A stretch of 10,270 bases of DNA from an uncultured Chloroflexota bacterium (lineage in GTDB: Bacteria > Chloroflexota > Anaerolineae > Caldilineales > Caldilineaceae): contig CAIOHJ010000344.1 of NCBI GenBank assembly GCA_903858085.1, positions 1 to 10,270 of the forward strand, read 5' to 3'. Each line of letters begins with the position of its first letter. The stretch's first letter is position 1. Positions 1 through 6,989 of the stretch are shown here, in pieces. The notes under the pieces were generated by a model. It was not told the origin of the DNA. It searched no databases and saw only the letters and a list, made by a program, of their open reading frames with translations. The position numbers and the translations under genes were made by a program.

Positions 1-658
1 GCAGCAGCTGGAGGGAGCGGTCGGGATCGGTCCCGGCAAAGATCTTCCAGAGTTCATCGCGCACCCGTTCCGGGCTGATCAGCCGGATGCTGTCGGGGAT
101 GGTGCGGAGCTGGAGGTCGGTGGGTTCGTCGATTGTGAACCCGAACTGTGTGGTCAGGCGCACTGCCCGCAGCATGCGCACCGGGTCGGCGGCGAGGCTC
201 CAGGCGCTGGCGGTGCGCAGCCGGCGTGCGGCGAGGTCCTGCTGTCCGCCTGTCGGGTCGACCAGGCCGGAGGCAGAGCCGTGCTGCCAGCGCAGGGCCA
301 TGGCATTGACCGTAAAATCTCGTTCGCGCAGGTCGTTGTCGAGCTGTTCGCCGCGCATGGCGGCGATGTCGCAGACCAGGGGCTTGCCAGCGGCGGTGAA
401 GATCAGCCGGGCCATATCGCGGTCGGTATCCAGGGCATAGCAGGCCCAGCCGAGCCGGTCGGCTGTGCGCCTGGCTGCCGTCACTGCCTGGTCCGGCACG
501 ACCACATCCAGGTCATTGGGGTCGTCGCGGCGTCCCAGCAGCAGGTCTCTCACCTGCCCGCCGACGATGTAGACAGCGTCGTACTGGCTGGCCAGCGCGT
601 TCAACAGTGCGGTGAAGGCTGGGGCTGACGGTATCCAGTGGATTGGGCTCATTTGCAT
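1..658 (-). CDS. cca: CCA tRNA nucleotidyltransferase / poly(A) polymerase family, N-terminal part (3' end outside window)
   Basis: Class II nucleotidyltransferase that adds or repairs the CCA tail of tRNA, or adds A in poly(A) polymerase members. The window holds the first 219 codons. Visible motifs are the nucleotide-binding start IVGGQVRDLLLG (residues 31-42) and the catalytic metal-binding DLD at 49-51. They are followed by RERDFTVNAM (111-120, the family's RRDFTxNAM motif), DPVRMLRAVR (158-167) and SPERVRDELWKI (195-206). This is the head and neck domain; any C-terminal body or HD domain lies beyond base 1. The chosen ATG (656-658) is followed two codons later by a second ATG (650-652), which could also be used. 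There is no Shine-Dalgarno site before either, but a TATAAT box ends eight bases upstream of the first ATG. CCA-adding, A-adding and poly(A) polymerase members cannot be separated on this fragment. The family call is firm; the symbol is a best guess. Confidence 0.9.
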   Translation of the reverse strand, partial: MQMSPIHWIPSAPAFTALLNALASQYDAVYIVGGQVRDLLLGRRDDPNDLDVVVPDQAVTAARRTADRLGWACYALDTDRDMARLIFTAAGKPLVCDIAAMRGEQLDNDLRERDFTVNAMALRWQHGSASGLVDPTGGQQDLAARRLRTASAWSLAADPVRMLRAVRLTTQFGFTIDEPTDLQLRTIPDSIRLISPERVRDELWKIFAGTDPDRSLQLL

Positions 659-666
659 AGCGGATC

Positions 667-694
667 ATTATACCACAGCGTTGGGCCAGTTCAA
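667..694 (-). promoter_or_regulatory. Promoter of the tRNA nucleotidyltransferase gene, nearly leaderless
   Basis: On the minus strand there is a TTGAAC (-35, bases 689-694), a 16-base spacer and a perfect TATAAT (-10, bases 667-672). The expected transcription start falls near 660, about two bases before the ATG at 658, so the mRNA would have almost no leader. No Shine-Dalgarno site exists there, which fits. It lies in the 67-base gap after the EamA-type gene, so the tRNA-processing gene can be transcribed apart from the operon upstream. Prediction from sequence only. Confidence 0.55.
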
Positions 695-725
695 GGCTGC
701 CAGACGCAGCGAACGCATGTGGCCG

Positions 726-1601
726 TCATTTTCCACGGTTGACGATCCAGACGCCGGCCAGCACCAAGAGACCGCCGGCCAGCCCTTGGGGGGTGGGGAA
801 GTCGCCGAAGAGCAGCAGGGAGGCAGCGATCGAGACGACCGGGCTCAGCATCAGCACGATCGTATGGAGGCTCATTGGGAAGATGCGCAGGGTCTGGTAG
901 TAGAGGGTGCGGCTGATGGTGACGTCGATGGTGCCGGCCAGCCCCAGCAGCAGCCAGGTTGGCGGGTCGGGCCAGCGCCAGTGGCCGCTGTTGGCGGCGA
1001 AGAGGGCCAGGAAGATGGAGGTAGAGAGCAGGCGAAAGACGAAAAAATTGAGGAGGTCCATGCTGCCGCCCCACTGTTTGACGACGGCCGTGTGCATGGA
1101 ATAGAGCAAGGTGGAGGCAAGGATCAGCAGGGCACCCCACTGGAGCAGCGTGCCTGGGTGATAGCTGAGGGTTGCTGCGCCGATCAGGGCCAGTGCGCCG
1201 CCGAGCAGCTGGCTCTGGCTGAGCTGTTCGTGCAGCCAGAAGATGCTGAAGATCAGGCTGAAGAGGATTCCGGTCTTGCCCAGCATGGAGGCGGTGCCGG
1301 GGTCGAGGTAGCTGATGGACAGATAGCTGAGCACGGTGGAGGCTGCGACCAGGGCGCCGACGGTGGCAAAAAACCAGAAGTGGGTGCGGGCCAGCTGCCA
1401 GCGCAGCTGGCGGCGCAGAGCGGCAAAGGCGGCTACTTCTGCGGTGGCGACGGCCAGCACAAAAAAGGCGGAGACTGTTGGGTGGAGATGGGGGAGGAGC
1501 AGTCGGGCAAAGATGTAGTGAAAGCTGTCGACGATCAACAGGGCAGCGAAGAGGGTATAGCGGCTGCTGTTCCAGGCTGCTGTTTGAGCGGTCTGCTGCA
1601 T
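726..1601 (-). CDS. EamA/DMT-superfamily membrane transporter
   Basis: A 291-residue inner-membrane protein with the duplicated EamA layout, about ten hydrophobic segments. Repeat one spans roughly residues 15-146 and repeat two roughly 155-288. Each repeat ends in the typical run of a gated helix pair followed by a short polar turn and a Gly-rich last helix. In repeat one, YLDPGTASMLGKTGIL (98-113) is followed by LHEQLS (123-128) and LLGGALALIGA (132-142). In repeat two, IFPMSLHTIVLMLSPVVS (240-257) is followed by LLLFGDFPTPQGLAGGLLVL (262-281). Members export or exchange amino acids, nucleobases or other small metabolites, and nothing here identifies the substrate. An AGGA at 1610-1613 sits eight bases before the ATG. 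It lies 56 bases after the S8 peptidase gene on the same strand and may be co-transcribed with it. The family call is firm; the function is open. Confidence 0.92.
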   Translation of the reverse strand: MQQTAQTAAWNSSRYTLFAALLIVDSFHYIFARLLLPHLHPTVSAFFVLAVATAEVAAFAALRRQLRWQLARTHFWFFATVGALVAASTVLSYLSISYLDPGTASMLGKTGILFSLIFSIFWLHEQLSQSQLLGGALALIGAATLSYHPGTLLQWGALLILASTLLYSMHTAVVKQWGGSMDLLNFFVFRLLSTSIFLALFAANSGHWRWPDPPTWLLLGLAGTIDVTISRTLYYQTLRIFPMSLHTIVLMLSPVVSIAASLLLFGDFPTPQGLAGGLLVLAGVWIVNRGK

Positions 1602-1657
1602 CTGTTCTGTCCTGGCAGAGGGGCTGCGTGTGGGCAGCCAGGGTGGGTAAGAGCGGG

Positions 1658-3361
1658 TCAGCGGAGGCGTCTGCGCAGGGTTTCGGACAGCTCTGCCGGC
1701 TCCAGGGGGGGGGCTGCGGCGGCGGCTGGGCTGCTGTCGGCGGCTGCTGGCGGTGCGGCCAGGTAGGTACGCAGGGCGGGATGGGTGGTGAGGTGGAAGA
1801 GCAGTTCGTCCTGCACCCCTGCCAGTCGGCTGTCGAGTTCAGCGGCGTCGACTTGGAGCAGTCCAGCCAGCCGATCTGCCAGCAGCTCGTGTGGCAGATC
1901 TGGGAAAGCGTCTTGAAAGGGAGCGAGCGGATCTGGGCGCCGCGGCAGTGCAGCGGGGCGGGACAGATCGAGATCGGCGGGGGTGGGCAGGGGGGAGGCC
2001 AGAATGCGCCGGGCGTTGTAGATACCGGAGCCGTAGCCGCTGGGGGCGTAGGTTGAGAAGGGGTCACTGCTCTGGCGGACCAGAAAGCGGAAGACGTCGT
2101 TGAGTGTGCACTGGTTGTGGTAGCGGTCGAGCAGAAAAGCGCGGCCGTGGAAGGCCAGCCAGAGGGCGGCGATGCCGGCCAGGGTGGCTGTGGCGAAGGA
2201 AGTGCCGTTGCTTTGGCTGGCGGCGGGCAGACCGGTCTGGGTGAACCCTGCCACCCAGACGCGTGCGGCGGGGCCGCTGACATCGACCTGGGGGCCGGTC
2301 GAGGAACCGGGCCAGGGGCGCCGTTGGGCGTCGCAGCCCGCCACGGCGATCACCTCTGGATAGGCGGCGGGCCAGACGACCAGCGGGACATAGTTGCCAG
2401 AGGCGGCGACCACGATCACATTTTTTTGCACGGCCTCGCGCACGGCTTCGTGCAGCGATGCATTGCCGAACCAGCCCAGGCTGATCGAGATCACGTGGCA
2501 GCCTGCACGGTGGACCGCGTAGCGGATGGCATCGCGCAGATGGCGGGCGCCGCTTTCGAAGAGCACGGGGGCTGGCAGACCGAGGCGCGGGCGGGTGACG
2601 CGCAGGGGGACCAGTTCGGCTTCGGGGGCGGCTCCGACGACAAAGCCGGTGCGATCCGAGCTCATGATCACCGAAGCCGTATTGAGCCCATGGCCGCCTT
2701 CCGGGTGTTCGGCCCGTCTGCCCGAGTCGACGAAATCGCGTTCGAGGCGGGTGTTGAGGCGGCAGGGGTGGCCAGGGGGTTCGTCGAAGAGATCTGGATG
2801 GTGGCGGTAGCCGCTGTCGGGGTGGCCGATACGGATGCCGCGCCCGCGGCGCTGGCCGGGTGGGAATCCGGGGGGAGAGGGCGGGGGCTGCAGTTGCCAG
2901 GCGCAGCGGAGGTCGACAAGCTGTCCGTTCCAGTCGAGTTCCTGGTCGTCGACCTGTGCGGGGGGGCGGTCGTCTGCGCACGAGTCAAAGGTGGGCAGTG
3001 CGGCGGGCGGCGGCAGCTCTGTGGCGGGCAGCGCCTCGGCTGCGGGTTCGGCGTCTTGCAGCACTTGGAAGGAGGGTTCGGCGTGCTGCACATCGGGCAG
3101 CCTGGCCAGCGCGTAGCTCAGGGACCAGCCCTCTGCGGCAGAGAATTTGGTTTGGGCGGGGGGAATGAGGTCGTACTCGTGTGCCTGGCTGGCGGGCACC
3201 CGGAGCACCTGCCAGCCAGCGACGGGGGTGTGGAGGCTCTGTCGCAGGGCCTGGGCCAGTCGGCGCCGGGCCCGCTGGCCGGGCAGGGCGGCTTTGTCGG
3301 CGATGCGGAGCACGATGGCTTCCAGAGTCGGCTGGGTGAGTGTCGAAGCGGAGGGGATCAT
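1658..3361 (-). CDS. S8-family (subtilisin-like) serine peptidase, apparently cytoplasmic
   Basis: A 567-residue protein with a complete subtilisin catalytic set: Asp182 in IGHPDSGY, His224 in GGHGLNTASV, oxyanion Asn323 in VVAASGN, and nucleophile Ser388 in NGTSFATATLAG. The peptidase domain covers roughly residues 140-455. Residues 15-105 look like a shortened I9-type prodomain: a beta strand EAIVLRI, then a segment ending LPDVQHAEPSFQV, where I9 domains carry their V-x-x-VEPD signature. A Pro/Ala-rich linker follows (105-125). The last about 110 residues are a helical, Ala/Pro-rich tail of no recognised domain. No signal peptide or membrane anchor is visible, so secretion by Sec is unlikely. 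AAGGAG (3367-3372) lies five bases before the ATG. It is 45 bases downstream of the GatZ-like gene and 56 upstream of the transporter gene. No sequence link to sugar metabolism is seen. A run of nine G on the plus strand (1705-1713) falls in the tail-coding region. Confidence 0.92.
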   Translation of the reverse strand: MIPSASTLTQPTLEAIVLRIADKAALPGQRARRRLAQALRQSLHTPVAGWQVLRVPASQAHEYDLIPPAQTKFSAAEGWSLSYALARLPDVQHAEPSFQVLQDAEPAAEALPATELPPPAALPTFDSCADDRPPAQVDDQELDWNGQLVDLRCAWQLQPPPSPPGFPPGQRRGRGIRIGHPDSGYRHHPDLFDEPPGHPCRLNTRLERDFVDSGRRAEHPEGGHGLNTASVIMSSDRTGFVVGAAPEAELVPLRVTRPRLGLPAPVLFESGARHLRDAIRYAVHRAGCHVISISLGWFGNASLHEAVREAVQKNVIVVAASGNYVPLVVWPAAYPEVIAVAGCDAQRRPWPGSSTGPQVDVSGPAARVWVAGFTQTGLPAASQSNGTSFATATLAGIAALWLAFHGRAFLLDRYHNQCTLNDVFRFLVRQSSDPFSTYAPSGYGSGIYNARRILASPLPTPADLDLSRPAALPRRPDPLAPFQDAFPDLPHELLADRLAGLLQVDAAELDSRLAGVQDELLFHLTTHPALRTYLAAPPAAADSSPAAAAAPPLEPAELSETLRRRLR

Positions 3362-3406
3362 TGCAGCTCCTTGTGGCGTCAGGGTTGGGCAGGGTGGGCT
3401 TTGGGG

Positions 3407-4636
3407 TCAGGCGAGCAGCGTAGCCAGGTCGAACAGATTGAACGAATCGACATAATGAAAAAGAGCGCGTTCGACTGCGGCGACGACTGCGGCGTGCGGG
3501 TTGGGGGAGACCAGGGACAGGTGCTGGTAGAGTTGGCGGCGGGCTGCGACCACGGAGGGGGCAGTCCAGACATAGCGGGCGCCGGTCTGGGCGAGCCAGC
3601 GTCGGCGGGTGGGGGAGAGTGCGGCGAATTCCTGGCCGACTTCGTTGGGCTGGAGCCATTTTTGCCACCGATTGGAGGCGACGACAGCAGTTTCGATGGC
3701 TGTCATCAGGTGGGAGGGGGGCAGGTGGCGGTGGGTGCACAGCCGTTGTTCGCGGTGGGTCAATTCTTCGAGGGCGTCGAATTCCACTGCGGTAAATTCC
3801 GGGCCAACATTGGCGCCGCCCATGCCGGTGGCAGGGTAGGCGCGTGGGTTTTCGACCCAGTCGGTGTAATGGCCTTTGAGCAGGGTGCCGTTGGGGCGCA
3901 CCAGGTCGGTCAGCTGGCGGGCGGCGGTGGGGTCAAAAAAAGAGGTATGCAGGTCGGTGCCTACCTGGGCGACCACAAAAGTGGGCCAGCTGTCGGCCAG
4001 CGAGCGGCTTTTTAGGCGGGTGTGCAGCTGGTCGAGAAAGGCTGTGAAGTGGGAGACATCGACCAGCCCGCCATGTACCTCTTCGGTGCCGACCTCATAG
4101 GCGACGGGGGGGAGCTGGAGGCGGTGGCGTTCGTTTTCGGCATGGGCTATCAACTCGACCGTGCGTTCGACCACTGTGGGGAGGGGGGGAATCTGGCCGG
4201 GGGGCAGGGTGCGGTCGACGGTGGGGTCGATATGGAGCAGGCTGTAGCCGGCCTCCAGGCAGGCAGTCAGGCTGAGTTTGACTTCGTGCATGGCCTGGTG
4301 GAGCGGGAGCTGTTCGGCGCTGTGGCGATCTTTGAGCCAGGGGCCGCCGTGGTCGAGGCAGGGGTAGAGCGGGCTGGTGCAGCCGTAGCGGGTGGCGTAC
4401 TCTTGGAGGGTGGCGACAAAGGTGGCGGGTGTCCAGCCGGTGTAGCCCCCATCCCGGTCGACCTGGTTGAGCGTAGCGGCGAAGAGCATTGGTGTGTGGG
4501 CGCGAGCGGCGACGGCGACTGCTGCTTCGAGCACGGCGGCGGAGTTGGGGCAGACGGCCAGCAGGGTAGCTTCTACATCTTCCTGTTGGCGCAGCTGGAT
4601 CAGGCGTTGAATCGTGCGGGTGAGCTCTGCGATCAT
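3407..4636 (-). CDS. GatZ/KbaZ-family protein (tagatose-bisphosphate aldolase subunit-like or hexulose-6-phosphate epimerase)
   Basis: A 409-residue TIM-barrel protein of the family that includes E. coli KbaZ/GatZ, the chaperone-like subunits of class II D-tagatose-1,6-bisphosphate aldolase. Family blocks are visible in order: AVCPNSAAVLEAA (27-39), NQVDRDGGYTGWTP (57-70), LDHGGPW (94-100, where KbaZ has GDHLGPN), VGTEEVHGGL (182-191), GHYTDW (255-260) and NVGPEF (276-281). The length matches the family (about 420). The start is placed at the ATG at 4634-4636 because it lines up with the KbaZ N-terminus. The same frame stays open to a GTG at 4684 that would add 16 residues, but no Shine-Dalgarno site precedes it. 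No catalytic GatY/KbaY-type aldolase partner lies in the window. Some family members are known to be tagatose-6-phosphate 4-epimerases instead, and that role would suit this operon equally well. Third gene after SIS and PfkB. Confidence 0.86.
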   Translation of the reverse strand: MIAELTRTIQRLIQLRQQEDVEATLLAVCPNSAAVLEAAVAVAARAHTPMLFAATLNQVDRDGGYTGWTPATFVATLQEYATRYGCTSPLYPCLDHGGPWLKDRHSAEQLPLHQAMHEVKLSLTACLEAGYSLLHIDPTVDRTLPPGQIPPLPTVVERTVELIAHAENERHRLQLPPVAYEVGTEEVHGGLVDVSHFTAFLDQLHTRLKSRSLADSWPTFVVAQVGTDLHTSFFDPTAARQLTDLVRPNGTLLKGHYTDWVENPRAYPATGMGGANVGPEFTAVEFDALEELTHREQRLCTHRHLPPSHLMTAIETAVVASNRWQKWLQPNEVGQEFAALSPTRRRWLAQTGARYVWTAPSVVAARRQLYQHLSLVSPNPHAAVVAAVERALFHYVDSFNLFDLATLLA

Positions 4637-4706
4637 GAGGAGTATCTCGGATGGCGTACAGGGTGAATCGGCAAAATAGGCCACAAACGTTGTCTGGAGC
4701 AGCGCA

Positions 4707-5696
4707 TCATGCCGTTTCTGTGTCTTTCACGGGTGGAAACGGAGCGGGTCTGGTGGGGGGGGGGAACCCCTGTTGTGAGAGCAGGCTCTGGGCATCGGCC
4801 AGGGTGGGCTGTGCGTGGGTGCCGCCGGCGGCGCGGGTGGAGGCGGATCCGCAGGCGACTGCGAACTGGAGCATCTGGGGCAGTGGCCAGCCAGCCAGGT
4901 GTGCGTAGACGAAACCGGCGTCGAACGAATCGCCGGCGCCGGTTGTATCGACGACCTGAACGGGTGGTGGGGCGGCATGGGTTGTCTGGCCGTTGCGGGT
5001 TGCGCTGGCTCCTGCGCTGCCTCGTTTGAGTGCCACGGTGGGCACGCGGGTTGAGAGGCTGGCGAGCCCGTTTTGCCAGGAGCTGTGGCGGGTGATGGCG
5101 GTCAGCTCGGTTTCGTTGGGCAGAAAGAGATCCACCTGGGCCAGGGTGGCATCGATGCCGCCCTCCCAGAGGCCGCTGGGGTCGTAGTTGGTATCGAGCG
5201 AGACGGTCAGCCCTTGGCTGCGGCTCCAGGCGAAGAAATCGGGCAGGTCAGGGCGGAGGGCATCGAGCAGATAGAAGCAGCCGAGATGGAGGTGGCGGGC
5301 CCGGGTGACCAGGGTGGAGTCGATGTCATGGCGGCAGAAGGTGCTGAGGGTTCCGGCAAAGGTGAGCATGGCCCGGTCGACGCCCTGGGAGAGGATGGTG
5401 GTGAGTCCGGTTTTGTGCTGACGGGTTCGGCGGACCCCCTGTGTATCGACGCCGCGGGCGGCGAGGGTATCGAGCAGAAAATCGCCGAAGGGGTCGGCCC
5501 CGACCAGGCTGACCATTGCCACGCGCAGCCCCAGCCGGGCGGCGCCGCAGGCAAAGATAGCGGTGGAGCCGCCCAGGGTGAGGGTAGCGTCGTCGATCAG
5601 CTTTTCGACCTGGCCGAAGACGGGGGTGACATCCCCGGAGAGTACCAGGTCGGCGTTCAGGTCGCCGACAGCGACGACATCGAAGTGGGCAGACAT
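4707..5696 (-). CDS. PfkB/ribokinase-family carbohydrate kinase
   Basis: A 329-residue cytosolic kinase that phosphorylates a sugar or sugar phosphate with ATP. The N-terminal substrate region starts VVAVGDLNADLVL (7-19). The first PfkB signature region is LGGSTAIFACGAARLG (41-56), and LPNETEL (192-198) is the usual strand before the nucleotide site. The second signature is VVDTTGAGDSFDAGF (248-262), with catalytic Asp256 in GAGDSF as the anion-hole and base region. The usual Asn of signature one (GGxxxN) is replaced by Ile, as in some sugar-kinase subgroups. The start is the ATG at 5694-5696, 11 bases after the SIS stop. A GAGG (5706-5709) overlapping that stop can serve as Shine-Dalgarno site nine bases before the ATG, so the two genes are translationally close-coupled. 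The frame is open further upstream through the SIS gene, but that part reads as a shadow. The C-terminal tail (310-329) is Pro-rich and encoded over a ten-base homopolymer. Substrate unknown; tagatose- or fructose-6-phosphate is an inference from neighbours. Confidence 0.95.
   Translation of the reverse strand: MSAHFDVVAVGDLNADLVLSGDVTPVFGQVEKLIDDATLTLGGSTAIFACGAARLGLRVAMVSLVGADPFGDFLLDTLAARGVDTQGVRRTRQHKTGLTTILSQGVDRAMLTFAGTLSTFCRHDIDSTLVTRARHLHLGCFYLLDALRPDLPDFFAWSRSQGLTVSLDTNYDPSGLWEGGIDATLAQVDLFLPNETELTAITRHSSWQNGLASLSTRVPTVALKRGSAGASATRNGQTTHAAPPPVQVVDTTGAGDSFDAGFVYAHLAGWPLPQMLQFAVACGSASTRAAGGTHAQPTLADAQSLLSQQGFPPPTRPAPFPPVKDTETA
4755..4764. repeat. Homopolymer of ten G inside the kinase gene
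   Basis: Ten consecutive G on the plus strand (C on the coding strand) near the 3' end of the PfkB gene, encoding part of its Pro-rich tail around residues 312-314. A one-base slip would change only about the last 16-18 residues and move the stop. Seen directly. Confidence 0.9.
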
Positions 5697-5707
5697 GGCA
5701 GGTGGCC

Positions 5708-6748
5708 TCAGGGGAGGAGGACGACAGGGTCGAGATTTTCGGGTTGGTCGGGGTTGAGTCCTTTGGCGAGTGAGCGGTTCAAGGCGACGATCTGGCCGAA
5801 GGGGGGGTAGAGCACGCTGCGCGTGACTTCGTCCAGGTCGAGTTTGAAGTCGATCTCGCACTCTTTGTCGCCGAGTGTGAGGGTGCGGGCGCCGAGCGCC
5901 TTCATTTCGGCGACGACTGCATGGTCGTCTTCCTTGCGTTCTTCGGCGATGAGGGCGACGACCAGCGTGCTGGGGGTGATCATCGACTTGGGGCCGTGGC
6001 GGAACTCCATCGCGTAGAAGGGTTCGCTGTGGCTGAGGGTCATCTCCTTCATTTTGAGGCTCAGCTCGCAGGCCAGCCCATAGCGCAGGCCGGAACCCAG
6101 GAAATAGAAGCGGTCGATCGAGAGGTCGCGGCCCAGCTGTTCCAGGGGGCCGCTGTGGAGGTCGAAGAGCTGCTGAAGGAGGGCGGGCAGCTGGAGCAGA
6201 TTGGGCCAGAGGGGGTTGATGAGATGGAAGCTGCCAGCCAGGGCCAGGGCGGCCAGATAAAGGCCGGAAAAGGCGCGAGTCTGGGCGATACTTTTCTCTT
6301 GAATCGAAGGGAAGGCCAGGTTGATTTCGCCCAGCTGGCTCAGCGAGGAATCCGGGTAGCAGCAGAGGGTGACGATCGGGCTGCCGGTGAGCTGGCGGAA
6401 GCGGGTACAGGCGCGCAAGGTTTCGGTCGTTTCGCCCGAGCGGCTGACGGCGACCAGCAGCGGGCGGCGGGCGGGGGGCAGCGCATTGGGGGTGCGCCAG
6501 ATTTCGGAGGCGGGCAGTCCGACGCTGCGCAGGCCGGCCACCCGTTGTGTGGCGGCGGCGGCGGCGACGGAGAGGTAATAGGTGGAACCGCAGCCTGTGA
6601 AGACGACCTGGTCGAAATCGCCGTCGGCCAGAAAGGTGTGAAGGTCTGCTGTCTGGCTGTTCAGCTGATGGAGCACGCCTTGCCAGGCCTCTGGCTGCGT
6701 ATAGATCTCTGTGCGTGTATAACTGCCTGGATCGACTGCGGTAGACAT
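5708..6748 (-). CDS. SIS-domain sugar-phosphate isomerase/deaminase, AgaS-like
   Basis: A 346-residue cytosolic protein with two SIS (sugar isomerase) domains, about residues 30-175 and 200-335. Domain one carries FTGCGSTYY (50-58) and the phosphate-binding loop SRSGETTE (102-109). Domain two carries FLGSGLRYGLA (216-226), LKMKEMT (231-237) and MEFRHGPKSM (247-256). The FRHGPK block and the C-terminal KGLNPDQPENL are characteristic of AgaS-type proteins, which deaminate or isomerise galactosamine-6-phosphate or related aldose phosphates to ketose phosphates. GlmS-like glutaminase activity is excluded because there is no N-terminal amidotransferase domain. The ATG at 6746-6748 is chosen because the family N-terminus (TRTEIYTQPEAW) begins just after it. 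An open extension to 6877 runs through the predicted promoter and is not credible. It is first in the minus-strand operon, with a leader of about 94 bases containing a dyad. The exact substrate is unknown. Confidence 0.94.
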   Translation of the reverse strand: MSTAVDPGSYTRTEIYTQPEAWQGVLHQLNSQTADLHTFLADGDFDQVVFTGCGSTYYLSVAAAAATQRVAGLRSVGLPASEIWRTPNALPPARRPLLVAVSRSGETTETLRACTRFRQLTGSPIVTLCCYPDSSLSQLGEINLAFPSIQEKSIAQTRAFSGLYLAALALAGSFHLINPLWPNLLQLPALLQQLFDLHSGPLEQLGRDLSIDRFYFLGSGLRYGLACELSLKMKEMTLSHSEPFYAMEFRHGPKSMITPSTLVVALIAEERKEDDHAVVAEMKALGARTLTLGDKECEIDFKLDLDEVTRSVLYPPFGQIVALNRSLAKGLNPDQPENLDPVVLLP

Positions 6749-6815
6749 CCTGACTTTTCTTTCTCTTGGAGCGCGGGAGGGGTGAGCAACCCTCTGCCGG
6801 CTCAGGTGGAGCAGG

Positions 6816-6839
6816 ATGTTGTCTGTATGCGGACAACAT
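6816..6839. promoter_or_regulatory. Inverted repeat, likely repressor operator of the sugar operon
   Basis: A perfect 8-base dyad: ATGTTGTC (6816-6823) and GACAACAT (6832-6839), separated by eight bases that are themselves partly symmetric. It lies just downstream of the predicted -10, at about +3 to +26 of the SIS transcript, where a bound repressor would block initiation. The TTGTC...GACAA core resembles sites bound by GntR- or DeoR-type sugar regulators, but no regulator gene is in the window. In RNA the same bases could form a hairpin. Confidence 0.6.
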
Positions 6840-6848
6840 TGCTCTTCA

Positions 6849-6877
6849 GTCATACACCCGACTGCAACCGCTGTCAA
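6849..6877 (-). promoter_or_regulatory. Promoter of the SIS-PfkB-GatZ operon
   Basis: On the minus strand a perfect TTGACA (6872-6877) is followed by exactly 17 bases and TATGAC (6849-6854, four of six matches to the -10 consensus). The start of transcription is expected near 6842, giving a leader of about 94 bases to the SIS ATG. The stretch upstream of -35 is A/T-rich (AAATAAAATT), as in an UP-type region. The dyad at 6816-6839 follows at once. Confidence 0.62.
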
Positions 6878-6989
6878 ATTTTATTTGTAACGATTCAGCC
6901 TTGACAAGAGGATGTAGCCATTCAGCATGGATCGCCCCTTCGGAACCGCAGCTCCTCTCAACTCCGGGCGCATCAGCCATTCGACAAAC

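Noticed and set aside
612..1766. Long plus-strand frame opposite the transporter and peptidase genes
   Set aside because: Gly/Gln-rich low-complexity translation with no domain; it is the complement shadow of two well-supported minus-strand genes.
691..2283. 530-codon minus-strand frame
   Set aside because: Pro/Arg/Ala-rich reading in the wrong frame of the transporter and S8 peptidase genes.
2117..4015. 632-codon plus-strand frame
   Set aside because: It runs across the S8 and GatZ-like genes and their boundary; a GC-rich shadow with no recognisable motif.
5697..6839. Upstream extension of the PfkB frame giving a 710-residue product
   Set aside because: The added part is an out-of-frame, Arg/Pro-rich reading of the SIS gene. 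The kinase family start matches the ATG at 5696.
6749..6877. 43-residue N-terminal extension of the SIS protein
   Set aside because: It would start inside the predicted -35 and run through the promoter and dyad. The family N-terminus begins at 6748.
6901..6906. TTGACA on the plus strand
   Set aside because: No -10 at a suitable distance and no plus-strand gene follows.
6916..6985. AGCCATTC repeated twice as possible attachment-site direct repeat
   Set aside because: Eight bases with no matching copy at the other border of the island; such a repeat is expected by chance.
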